From Sulfurimonas autotrophica (lineage in GTDB: Bacteria; Campylobacterota; Campylobacteria; Campylobacterales; Sulfurimonadaceae), in contig DQUE01000167.1 in the NCBI GenBank assembly GCA_015662405.1, positions 1 through 23,337 of the forward strand: a stretch of DNA of 23,337 bases. Reading direction: 5' to 3'. The translations under genes were made by a program, and so were the position numbers. Numbering within the stretch: the stretch's first letter is position 1; each line of letters begins with the position of its first letter. The notes under the pieces were generated by a model that did no database searches, had not been told where the DNA came from, and saw only the letters and a list, made by a program, of their open reading frames with translations. Shown piece after piece: positions 15,835 to 23,063 of the stretch.

Positions 15835-17633
15835 AAAAGTATAATATTTTATGTATTGATGATAATGCAAATAATCTCTTCACGCTTAATGTGCTACTGA
15901 AGCAACTTCAAGAGATACGAATCATCGAGGCTTTAAGTGCAAAAGAGGGACTTGCTGTTGTCCTAAAAGAGGAGATTGATCTTATTTTGTGTGATGTGCA
16001 GATGCCAGAGATGAATGGATTTGAGTTTGCACAGATGCTTAAATCAAGCAAGAAGACAAGAGATATTCCTATAGTTTTTTTAACGGCTGTTTTTAAGAGT
16101 GATGAGTTTGTCCACTATGGATTTAAAGTAGGTGCAACTGATTACTTAACAAAGCCTATTGATGACAATCAGCTGCTAAACAAAATAGGACTCTATATCA
16201 AACTTTTTCGCCAAAGAGACCAAGCACTTGATAATGAAAAGCGTTTTTATAATATTGCACAGAGTATTCAAGATGGTATCTATACAATCGATACGGATGC
16301 TAAGGCTACTTTTATTAATGATGAGGCACTGCGCTTACTTGGTTATGAAAAAAATGATCTTCTTGGTAAGGTGATTCATGATTATATTCACTATAAAGAT
16401 AGACATGATAACCCAATTCCTCTCAAAGCATGTAAAATAGACAAAGCGATGCACTCAGGAGAGTTTTTTAGGAGTAAGAGTGAGTATTTTGTAAAAAAAG
16501 ATGGCTCTTTTTTAAAGGTATCAGTGCAAGCAACACCACTCTTTGAAGATGGTAAAATAGCTGGAAATGTGGTACTTTTTCGTGATTTAAGCATAAAAGA
16601 GAAGGTGGTAGCATTAGAAGAGGAGAGAGAAAAAACACAAGAGCAGGTCATACGCTCTATGGTGGAGATGATTGAGTCTCGTGACTCCTATACAGCTGGT
16701 CACACAAGAAGGGTAGCGCACTATTGTGTTTTAATTGCAAAAGAGATGCACTACTTAGATGAGGATATAGAGCTTTTACAAAGAGCCGCATGGCTGCATG
16801 ATATTGGGAAAATATCAACGCCAGATAGTGTCTTGCTAAAGCCAGCAAAGCTTGATGCTATGGAGTATAAACTTATTCAAGAGCACCTTAATGCTGGCTA
16901 TGAGCTCTTACGAAAGATAGATGCTTACAAAGAGATTGCTAAGATTATGCGAGAGCATCATGAGCGGTATGATGGAGCAGGTTATCCGCAAGGATTACAA
17001 AAAGATGAGATTCATCCACTGAGTCGTATTATGATTGTAGCAGATAGCTTTGATGCCATGACAACAAACAGGGTCTATAAACCAAGAAAGAGTGTTGCTG
17101 ATGCACTTAAAGAGCTTCAGGAGTTGAGTGCTATTCAATTTCATCCAGAGGTTGTGAGTGCTGCTTTGATTGCTCTTAAGGATATTGTTATCGATGAGAA
17201 TATTGATCAAGCACCAAAAACAGCACTTGAAGAGCAACGCTTTGCATACTTCTATAGAGACAGGCTTACGGGTCTATTTTTGATTGAGTATCTCTATCTT
17301 TTACTTCGTTACTCTTATAAAGATAAGAGTGTCTATCTCTATAAAATTAATCTTCGTAACTTTACAGAGTATAATAGACGCTATGGATGGAGTGCTGGTG
17401 ACTCTTTTTTAATAGAGTTTGCTCATTTTTTACAAACCATTGATAGTAAAGCACTTGTATTTCGAATAGAGGGGGATGATTTTTTGTTGATGAGCGAAGA
17501 GAGAATTGAAACGATCAAAGATAAAATCAGTAGTTTTTCACCTATGCAAGGGGGTATTATCTCCTTTGAAGTGCAAGAGCGTTATATAAAAAATCTCCAA
17601 GAGACGCATCTTGAAAATATTGGAGGTTGGTAA
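15822..17633 (+). CDS. Response regulator phosphodiesterase (REC-PAS-HD-GYP-degenerate GGDEF)
   Basis: A 603-residue regulator expected to hydrolyse cyclic-di-GMP. The receiver (about 7-128) has D13/D14, D58 (LILCDVQMP) and K111. A PAS domain follows (about 140-258, FYNIAQSIQDGIYTID). The HD-GYP domain (about 275-455) has AGHTRRVA, HDIGK with HD at 326-327, HH at 379-380, and DGAGYP with GYP at 387-389, so it looks active. The C-terminal part (about 475-600) resembles GGDEF (RDRLTGL, RRYGWSAGDSFL) but its signature is EGDDF (550-554), so it is probably not a cyclase and may sense GTP. The start is GTG at 15822, with GGAAGGAA before it, inside the end of the cyclase gene (13-base overlap). The receiver is clearly related to that of the cyclase. 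Confidence 0.94.
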   Translation: MSEIKKYNILCIDDNANNLFTLNVLLKQLQEIRIIEALSAKEGLAVVLKEEIDLILCDVQMPEMNGFEFAQMLKSSKKTRDIPIVFLTAVFKSDEFVHYGFKVGATDYLTKPIDDNQLLNKIGLYIKLFRQRDQALDNEKRFYNIAQSIQDGIYTIDTDAKATFINDEALRLLGYEKNDLLGKVIHDYIHYKDRHDNPIPLKACKIDKAMHSGEFFRSKSEYFVKKDGSFLKVSVQATPLFEDGKIAGNVVLFRDLSIKEKVVALEEEREKTQEQVIRSMVEMIESRDSYTAGHTRRVAHYCVLIAKEMHYLDEDIELLQRAAWLHDIGKISTPDSVLLKPAKLDAMEYKLIQEHLNAGYELLRKIDAYKEIAKIMREHHERYDGAGYPQGLQKDEIHPLSRIMIVADSFDAMTTNRVYKPRKSVADALKELQELSAIQFHPEVVSAALIALKDIVIDENIDQAPKTALEEQRFAYFYRDRLTGLFLIEYLYLLLRYSYKDKSVYLYKINLRNFTEYNRRYGWSAGDSFLIEFAHFLQTIDSKALVFRIEGDDFLLMSEERIETIKDKISSFSPMQGGIISFEVQERYIKNLQETHLENIGGW

Positions 17634-17647
17634 AATAGCCTCTTTTT

Positions 17648-19618
17648 TTAAAATTTAAAATCTAAATTTGTGTAAAAGTAGCGACCGGGTTCATTGATAA
17701 GAAGTTTCTCTCCACTACCAGTTGCGATAAGTGTCAAATCAGCATAAGTATTACTTTGGGCATATGTTTTATTGAGCATGTTATTTATGCCAAGAGTGAG
17801 ATCAAACTTTTTGTTGAGTGCATGTTTTACTTTTGCATTGAGAATTGCCCATCCTGCAAGGATTTGTTCTCCATTTTCATCGTCTATTTTTGTCCATCTA
17901 TCGCTTGTCTGTAGCTCTATTGTTGCTATAGAGTTGTTGGCATACTCATAATTGAGTGTGGCATTTGCCCGAAGAGGTGCAATATCTGCTAGGTTCGTAT
18001 TTGTTTGCCCCTTGAGGGCATAATCTTTTTTTCCGCGTTTATAGGAAGCTTGCAGATCGAGTGTTGCATTATCGCCAATATAGTAAGAGACACTTAGCTC
18101 TACTCCATAGATTGTTGCATCTATGTTTTCAAAGATATTTGTAGTTTTTGTTGCATTAATGTAAATATGATTTTTTAACTTAGAGTAGAAGCCTTTGATT
18201 TTTAATGTAAAGTAGTTGTTGTCTGTTTTGTAGCCAAGATCAACCTCTTGATTTTTTGTTTGATTCAGTGTTGGTGTTCCAACGAGTCCACCTTTTAAAA
18301 AATACAACTCTCTTCCATCGGGAACACGATATGCTTGTCCGATTCCTAAAAAGATTTTGTTCTCTTTGTTGAGTGCATATGTTGTAAAGATATTTATACC
18401 TAGTCCATTATAGCTATTTGATTTGTGTGCGATGTTGTTATCTTGCACGCTTGAGTGATCATATCTTGTTCCAATCTTTACATGGAAAGCGTCATACTGT
18501 TTTTGGAGTGTTGCAAAAATGGCACTATTTTTTGTAAGTGCATGATCAATACTATCTCCTAAAACTATTCCTGATAGATTATTGACATACTCACCCCTCC
18601 AAGTTCTTCTGCTTCCATCAAGTCCGATAAGTAGTTTATAAGTGTTAATTGTAAAACTATTTTTCAGTTTTACTCCTTGCATTGTCGTCCACATATGATT
18701 TGTTTTATTGTTTATTGGGTTAAGTGCTGCGTTTCTATATTCTGTACTCATTGGATGATCGACATCGGAGTAGTAGTATTGTAGATTTATATTTTTATAG
18801 ATAGCAGAGATATTATCTATGTTGTAAGCTATGCTGTAGATGTTAGAGTCATCATAGATGGCATCCATTGGAGAGTTTGGATAGAGTACATTCTCACTGC
18901 GATTTGCTGTAACACTCAAGCGAAGCTCTTGATTTTTGGCAGTTGTTATAAATGCTTTTGCCATAAGAGAGTTTTTTTTGTAGGCTTGCATATCTTCATA
19001 TTGTGCTTGGTATTGATTACCAAGAGGAGCACTTTTTTGCACCTGTTGTGCTAGCGTATCACTCTTAGCATTGCTATATTGATCACTCGATTCTGTTGAT
19101 GCTGTAATGGAGATGCGTATAAAATCATTTCCTCCGCTACCACTTGCTCCGAATTTTTTGTAGTTCCAAGCACCAAAGCCTAAGTTGATCTGACCTTTTA
19201 GCTCTTTTGTTGGCTTTTTTGTTGTAATTTTGACACCCCCACTTAAATTTCCATACGTAGTAACATCATAAGGTCCCTCTATAACTTCAATCGTCTCAAT
19301 TTGATTCGCCACTATATGCGAAATCGGAGGATCCATTCTGTTTGGACAGGCACCATATACTTTTGTGCCATCTACTTCTATGGAAATATTGTCACGTTTT
19401 TGTCCGCGGATCAAAATATCATTTGCTATACCGCTGCGACGGCTCATGCCGATACTTGGAACTGTAGTGCTGAGTGCCTCTGCAACATCTGCTGACGTTT
19501 GTGCTTTCTGTGCGACCTCTGTGATGGTTGTCGATTCAACCTCAATGGGTGGTAACGCAATATCTGATGCATACAAAGATGAGAAAAGAAGAAAAGAGAG
19601 TGATAGAGTTTTTTTCAT
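17648..19618 (-). CDS. TonB-dependent outer-membrane receptor, OprC/NosA copper type
   Basis: A 656-residue outer-membrane receptor with a signal peptide (MKKTLSLSFLLFSSLYA), a plug domain (about 25-138; IETIEVIEGP and SGGVKITTK are typical) and a 22-strand-type barrel ending in YTNLDFKF with the terminal Phe used for barrel assembly. The plug contains ACPNRMDPP: C91 and M95 form CxxxM. In the barrel, DHPMS supplies H288 and M290, an HxM pair. CxxxM plus HxM is the copper-binding set described for Pseudomonas OprC, a relative of NosA. Copper uptake is therefore the likely role. GAAGG lies 7 bases upstream of the ATG. No tonB/exbBD is nearby. Its stop is 14 bases from the end of the signalling operon, converging tail to tail. 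Confidence 0.88.
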   Translation of the reverse strand: MKKTLSLSFLLFSSLYASDIALPPIEVESTTITEVAQKAQTSADVAEALSTTVPSIGMSRRSGIANDILIRGQKRDNISIEVDGTKVYGACPNRMDPPISHIVANQIETIEVIEGPYDVTTYGNLSGGVKITTKKPTKELKGQINLGFGAWNYKKFGASGSGGNDFIRISITASTESSDQYSNAKSDTLAQQVQKSAPLGNQYQAQYEDMQAYKKNSLMAKAFITTAKNQELRLSVTANRSENVLYPNSPMDAIYDDSNIYSIAYNIDNISAIYKNINLQYYYSDVDHPMSTEYRNAALNPINNKTNHMWTTMQGVKLKNSFTINTYKLLIGLDGSRRTWRGEYVNNLSGIVLGDSIDHALTKNSAIFATLQKQYDAFHVKIGTRYDHSSVQDNNIAHKSNSYNGLGINIFTTYALNKENKIFLGIGQAYRVPDGRELYFLKGGLVGTPTLNQTKNQEVDLGYKTDNNYFTLKIKGFYSKLKNHIYINATKTTNIFENIDATIYGVELSVSYYIGDNATLDLQASYKRGKKDYALKGQTNTNLADIAPLRANATLNYEYANNSIATIELQTSDRWTKIDDENGEQILAGWAILNAKVKHALNKKFDLTLGINNMLNKTYAQSNTYADLTLIATGSGEKLLINEPGRYFYTNLDFKF

Positions 19619-19652
19619 TTTTTTGCCTTCATTTTGTAGTAGTTTGTGCAGT

Positions 19653-19658
19653 ATCGTA
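19653..19658 (-). promoter_or_regulatory. Possible -10 for the copper receptor gene
   Basis: Reading leftward, TGTACGAT precedes the receptor ATG by about 34 bases, and a Shine-Dalgarno GAAGG lies in between. A repeated GTGTTA element (19667-19683) covers the -35 region. Confidence 0.4.
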
Positions 19659-19666
19659 CAAAAAAA

Positions 19667-19683
19667 GTGTTACAGAAGTGTTA
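19667..19683. promoter_or_regulatory. Direct repeat GTGTTA-N5-GTGTTA
   Basis: Two identical hexamers start 11 bases apart, one helical turn, around the predicted -35 of the receptor promoter. Such spacing is typical of sites for OmpR-type response regulators. Regulator and function are unknown. Confidence 0.3.
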
Positions 19684-19707
19684 AGGGTACAAAGTGCTTT
19701 GAAGTTT

Positions 19708-19716
19708 TGCTACAAT
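19708..19716 (+). promoter_or_regulatory. Extended -10 (TGCTACAAT) six bases before a 35-codon ORF
   Basis: TGCTACAAT matches TGnTAyAAT. The RNA start would coincide with the ATG at 19723, giving a leaderless message. The -35 region is weak. Confidence 0.45.
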
Positions 19717-19722
19717 TGCATT

Positions 19723-19830
19723 ATGAATACAAAAGAGAAGATAAAACGGATAATTCTCATAGCATTAGGATTTGCCTTGGCAGCATATTTGGTTATGAGT
19801 GGAGTGGCTATTTTACATGAAAGTTCATAG
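19723..19830 (+). CDS. Possible 35-residue single-pass membrane protein
   Basis: A small ORF: a charged start (MNTKEKIKR), one strongly hydrophobic stretch (about residues 10-30) and a short tail HESS. Codons look normal for the window and an extended -10 lies in the right place for a leaderless message, but there is no Shine-Dalgarno sequence. It lies divergent from the copper receptor and its last 23 bases overlap the opposing agmatine deiminase gene. No family is recognised; a chance ORF is possible. Confidence 0.45.
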   Translation: MNTKEKIKRIILIALGFALAAYLVMSGVAILHESS

Positions 19831-20803
19831 TAACGCAGTGCAGGGAACCATGTTGGCGGATTAAAACTGAGCAGTCTATACCTATGACATCTCTGTTTGT
19901 AAAAGTGTTTTGAAAGATTTGCAGTGCCTCTTCATCTTGTGAAACTCCATAGGTTGGTACTAAAACAGCTCCATTGACAAAAAGAAAGTTGGCATAAGTG
20001 GCAGGAAGTCTCTCGCCTTGAAAATATACTGCATCACACATCGGCAGAGCAATTAGCTTGAGATTTTGCTCTTTGGCTTTTAGTTGTAGCTCCTCTTCCA
20101 TAAGTTTGAGTTCTTGGTAGTGTTCATCGTTTTTATTGTTACATGTAACATACATAATGGTTTTTTCATCTATAAATCTTGCAAGTGTATCTATATGTGA
20201 ATCGGTGTCATCACCTGCGAGATAGCCATGATGCAAATATAAGATATCTTTGGCACCAAAGAGATCCTTGACTGTTTGTGTGATTTGTGAGGTGGTGTAG
20301 CTTGGATTGCGATTTTTGTTAAAGAGGCATGTCGTGGTTGTTAAAAGAAGACCTGCACCGTTGCTCTCAACTGCACCCCCTTCAAGGACAAAATCGATAC
20401 TTTTTAGTTTACATGGAGCATACTTATGTGCAATAGCTTTTGTCATTGCATTATCTTTTGTAGCATCAAATTTGTTACCCCAGCCATTAAAAATGAAATC
20501 AAGCAGAAGGGTTTTGCCATCTTGCTCTAAAGAGAGGGCAGAGGTATCTCTTGCCCAGGTGTCATCTGCAATATAGTGTACAAATTCAAGATTTTTTTCA
20601 TCACTAAAGTGTGCTTTTACTGCATCGATGTCATAAGAGATAATAAGGCATTTTTGATATCTTCTGATAGTGTTGATAATGTTGACAAATGTTTTTTGAG
20701 CTTCATCAAGATACTCTGCCCAGTCTGTATCTGCATGCGGAAAGATGATCTGTGTAAAACTCTGCTCTTCAAACTCGGCAATTAGCCTTTTTTTCTCTTT
20801 CAT
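19808..20803 (-). CDS. Agmatine deiminase / peptidyl-arginine deiminase family
   Basis: A 331-residue enzyme of the guanidino-group modifying superfamily, probably converting agmatine to N-carbamoylputrescine and ammonia for polyamine synthesis. I chose the ATG at 20803 because MKEKKRLIAEFEEQ matches where the family begins, and TGGGAG lies about 11 bases upstream; the reading frame continues further to 20842 only by chance. Motifs: DDTWARDT (80-87, family DDxWxRD), EGGAVESNG, DDTDSHIDTLARF (family DxTxGHxDxxxRF) and the catalytic Cys323 in GSLHCVTMNF. Its start is 16 bases from that of the divergent alr gene. Citrulline- or arginine-type substrates cannot be excluded. Confidence 0.88.
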   Translation of the reverse strand: MKEKKRLIAEFEEQSFTQIIFPHADTDWAEYLDEAQKTFVNIINTIRRYQKCLIISYDIDAVKAHFSDEKNLEFVHYIADDTWARDTSALSLEQDGKTLLLDFIFNGWGNKFDATKDNAMTKAIAHKYAPCKLKSIDFVLEGGAVESNGAGLLLTTTTCLFNKNRNPSYTTSQITQTVKDLFGAKDILYLHHGYLAGDDTDSHIDTLARFIDEKTIMYVTCNNKNDEHYQELKLMEEELQLKAKEQNLKLIALPMCDAVYFQGERLPATYANFLFVNGAVLVPTYGVSQDEEALQIFQNTFTNRDVIGIDCSVLIRQHGSLHCVTMNFHVK

Positions 20804-20807
20804 AGTG

Positions 20808-20813
20808 TATAAT
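20808..20813 (+). promoter_or_regulatory. Consensus -10 (TATAAT) for a leaderless alr transcript
   Basis: A perfect TATAAT lies six bases before the alr ATG at 20820, in the 16-base gap between two divergent starts. The bases between hold no Shine-Dalgarno sequence for alr. Confidence 0.55.
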
Positions 20814-20819
20814 GCTCCC

Positions 20820-21845
20820 ATGGCTTCCATTACATTAAACAAAAACCATTTTTTTAATAACCTTGATATTATTGCAAAATTAACTAAAACGAAAGATAAA
20901 ATTGCACTCGTTTTAAAAGATAACGCTTACGGACATGGGCTTTTAGAGATTGCTGCTTTGGCAAAAGAGTATGGCATCACAAAAGCGGTAGTGCGTACCA
21001 ATGCAGAAGCAAAAAAGATAGAACCATTTTTTGCGTATATTTTAGTTTTAGCAGATATTGCCCAAGAGTCAAGTGAGAAAATACGATATACAATTAATGA
21101 ACTTCCAGCAATTGAAAAGTTTGCAAAAAATACAAAAGTAGAGCTCAAAGTCGATACAGGGATGTGTCGCAATGGTATCAGGATGGATGAGCTCAAAGAG
21201 GCTTTTGCTCTTTGTGCAAAGCAGGGGCTTACACTTGAAGCTATTTTTACCCATCACTCCTCTGCTGATGAGGAGAATGGATATTTTGATCTGCAAAAGA
21301 GAAATTTTCAAAAGGTGAAAGAGGAGGGAAAACGCTTGGCAAAAGAGTACGGCATTGCACCGTTGCGGTTTCACTCTTGCAACTCTGCTGCACTCTTTCG
21401 CACAGATAATTTTAAGGAAGATATGGCACGTGTTGGTATTGCAGCTTATGGTTGTTTAGCACTTCCTGCGTCAATTAGCTCTTTACATGGAAAGCATTTG
21501 CGACCTGTCTTATCTCTTTATGCAGATCGGCTCTCTTTGCGAAGAGTGCAAAAGGGAGAGCGTGTTGGTTATGGTGGAGCATTTGAAGCACTCTTTACAT
21601 GTGATGTTGCAAACTATGATTTTGGTTATGGTGATGGATTTTTAAGAAGTTGCTCGCATAACTATGTGACGCCAGAGGGTATAAAAATAGTAGGGAGAAT
21701 CTCTATGGATAACGCCTCATTTCTTACAAACAAAGAGCATCTGCTCATATTTAATGATGCAAGAGAAGCTGCCAAATATGCAGGTACAATAAGTTATGAA
21801 ATACTTACTGCTCTAAAGCCCTATCTTAAAAGAGTTGTTGTTTGA
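20820..21845 (+). CDS. alr: Alanine racemase
   Basis: A 341-residue PLP enzyme that interconverts L- and D-alanine for peptidoglycan. The PLP lysine is K33 in ALVLKDNAYGHG. The second catalytic residue, a tyrosine, is Y251 in RVGYGGAFEA. DTGMCRNGIR and FTHHSSADE are typical barrel motifs, and GRISMDN lies near the end. It is somewhat short (350-370 is usual). The ATG at 20820 gives MASITLNKNHFF, the normal beginning of this family in Campylobacterota; the frame is open further upstream but without any start signal. A consensus -10 sits 6 bases before the ATG. The 3' end abuts the opposing gene with no gap. Confidence 0.95.
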   Translation: MASITLNKNHFFNNLDIIAKLTKTKDKIALVLKDNAYGHGLLEIAALAKEYGITKAVVRTNAEAKKIEPFFAYILVLADIAQESSEKIRYTINELPAIEKFAKNTKVELKVDTGMCRNGIRMDELKEAFALCAKQGLTLEAIFTHHSSADEENGYFDLQKRNFQKVKEEGKRLAKEYGIAPLRFHSCNSAALFRTDNFKEDMARVGIAAYGCLALPASISSLHGKHLRPVLSLYADRLSLRRVQKGERVGYGGAFEALFTCDVANYDFGYGDGFLRSCSHNYVTPEGIKIVGRISMDNASFLTNKEHLLIFNDAREAAKYAGTISYEILTALKPYLKRVVV

Positions 21846-22232
21846 TTATATTTTTACAATCGCTTCTGCAAACATAACACCATCAATACCTAAAAGAGCC
21901 ATCTCTTCTATCGCATCTTCACTATCTACATGTACTAATATTTTTGCATCAAATAGATAGTTTTCTGCAATTTTTTGGGCTGTTTTTGCCAGTTTTTGCT
22001 CTACATGCAGATAGCTTGCGCCTAAAGCAGAGCCATAAACAATCTCAGTGATACTGTTTACTTTTAGTACAAATTTTATACCATTTTCGTTGAGGTATCT
22101 AATAATGTCAAGATTTTTTTCATCAAATTCCAAATAGATCGTAGAAGATGGTGGTGTTTGCAACACACTATCTATATCAAAGAGATGATAAAATTTTTCA
22201 CTCTCTATAAATCTATGACCAAAAAATAGCAT
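21846..22232 (-). CDS. Conserved hypothetical protein, unknown function
   Basis: A 128-residue cytosolic protein without a recognised motif. From ATG at 22232 it begins MLFFGHRFIESEKFYHLFDID; I preferred this to the ATG at 22253 because it overlaps the preceding stop as TAATG and follows AAGGAGAAG. The sequence alternates strands and helices (YLEFDE, FVLKVNS, KILVHVDSED, GIDGVMFAEA), which looks like part of an alpha/beta or TIM-barrel fold, but there is no obvious catalytic residue set. It is last in the ribA-rsmG-zinc-ribbon operon. Confidence 0.75.
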   Translation of the reverse strand: MLFFGHRFIESEKFYHLFDIDSVLQTPPSSTIYLEFDEKNLDIIRYLNENGIKFVLKVNSITEIVYGSALGASYLHVEQKLAKTAQKIAENYLFDAKILVHVDSEDAIEEMALLGIDGVMFAEAIVKI

Positions 22233-22456
22233 TACTTCTCCTTCATTAAACACTCACGACAACAGTAGTATTTTCCATTACTAAGAATAGACTCTTGAAC
22301 CTCTGCATAAACACCACAAGTCGTACACTCTACCATCTCATCAGCATCACTTTTTTTAGACTCTTTTTTTGTCACTTTTATTTCTGGTTTTGTTTTGAAA
22401 AACAAAAAGTAAATTGCAGCAATTACCGCACCGACTATAACTATTTTTAGTATCAT
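22232..22456 (-). CDS. Small membrane-anchored zinc-ribbon protein (PP0621-like)
   Basis: A 74-residue protein. Residues 1-20 form a transmembrane helix (MILKIVIVGAVIAAIYFLFF), followed by a basic linker (KKESKKSD) and a zinc-ribbon-like knuckle pair: CTTC at about 44-47 and CCREC at about 64-68, separated by about 16 residues. This matches the PP0621 family of small proteins, whose function is unknown. The start overlaps the rsmG stop (ATGA) and the stop overlaps the next start (TAATG), so it is translationally coupled on both sides. Confidence 0.8.
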   Translation of the reverse strand: MILKIVIVGAVIAAIYFLFFKTKPEIKVTKKESKKSDADEMVECTTCGVYAEVQESILSNGKYYCCRECLMKEK

Positions 22457-23040
22457 AAATCTTCTCCTAGAAGCAAATAGTGTCTTTTGTTCGTCTCAAT
22501 TATTTTATGTTGCATAGAGATATCTGCACTCATCTCATCAAAAACTTTTTCACCTTTGTAAAAGAGCAGTTTTGAGTCTGCATTGCGAAAATTTTTACTT
22601 AAATCTAAAAGCATTTTTGTATCAGTAACTGCACGTGAAGTGATAAGATCAAAAAGCTCTGGCTCCATCTCTTCGACACGTTTTTTAACAACTTTTACAT
22701 TTTTAAGTTCTAAATCAGCTTTGATAAACTGTAGAAAACTTGCCCGCTTGGTTAATGGTTCTACTAATGTGACCTCTGTTTGGGGAAGGGCAAAGGCAAG
22801 TATCATTCCTGGAAACCCTGCTCCTGTTCCTATATCCATAAGTTTAGCAACTTTTGGTAAAAAAGTTACAGGAAATACGGCATCATAAATGAATTCATTG
22901 AGAGTTTGTTCATTTTTAGCACCTGTGAGGTTATGCACTCTATTCCATTGAAAAAGATGCTCTTTGTACCTTTGTACCTTTTGAAAAAAGTCACTTGGCA
23001 GGTCTATTTTGTCATGAGTGAGTGCTGTTTTTAAATCCAA
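22453..23040 (-). CDS. rsmG: 16S rRNA (guanine527-N7)-methyltransferase RsmG (GidB)
   Basis: A 195-residue SAM-dependent enzyme that methylates G527 of 16S rRNA. Motifs: FQWNRVHNLTG (about 31-41), the SAM-binding LMDIGTGAGFPGMILA (about 67-82), LVEPLTKRASFL, and ITSRAV (about 133-138), all hallmarks of the family. Length is a little under the usual 200-210. The start is TTG at 23040; AGGAGAGG lies eight bases before it, which supports this codon. It begins 23 bases after the ribA stop, an arrangement I also recall in C. jejuni (ribA beside gidB). Confidence 0.95.
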   Translation of the reverse strand: MDLKTALTHDKIDLPSDFFQKVQRYKEHLFQWNRVHNLTGAKNEQTLNEFIYDAVFPVTFLPKVAKLMDIGTGAGFPGMILAFALPQTEVTLVEPLTKRASFLQFIKADLELKNVKVVKKRVEEMEPELFDLITSRAVTDTKMLLDLSKNFRNADSKLLFYKGEKVFDEMSADISMQHKIIETNKRHYLLLGEDL

Positions 23041-23063
23041 TAAAATATCCTCTCCTATAAGCT

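Noticed and set aside
17651..17669. Inverted repeat AAATTTA-N5-TAAATTT at the convergence of the signalling operon and the copper receptor gene
   Set aside because: The stem is only A-T pairs, lies inside the receptor's last codons, and the T-run lies on the wrong side for a rightward terminator; too weak to call.
20745..20819. Longer alanine racemase N-terminus
   Set aside because: The extra 25 residues do not fit the family and overlap the agmatine deiminase coding region on the other strand.
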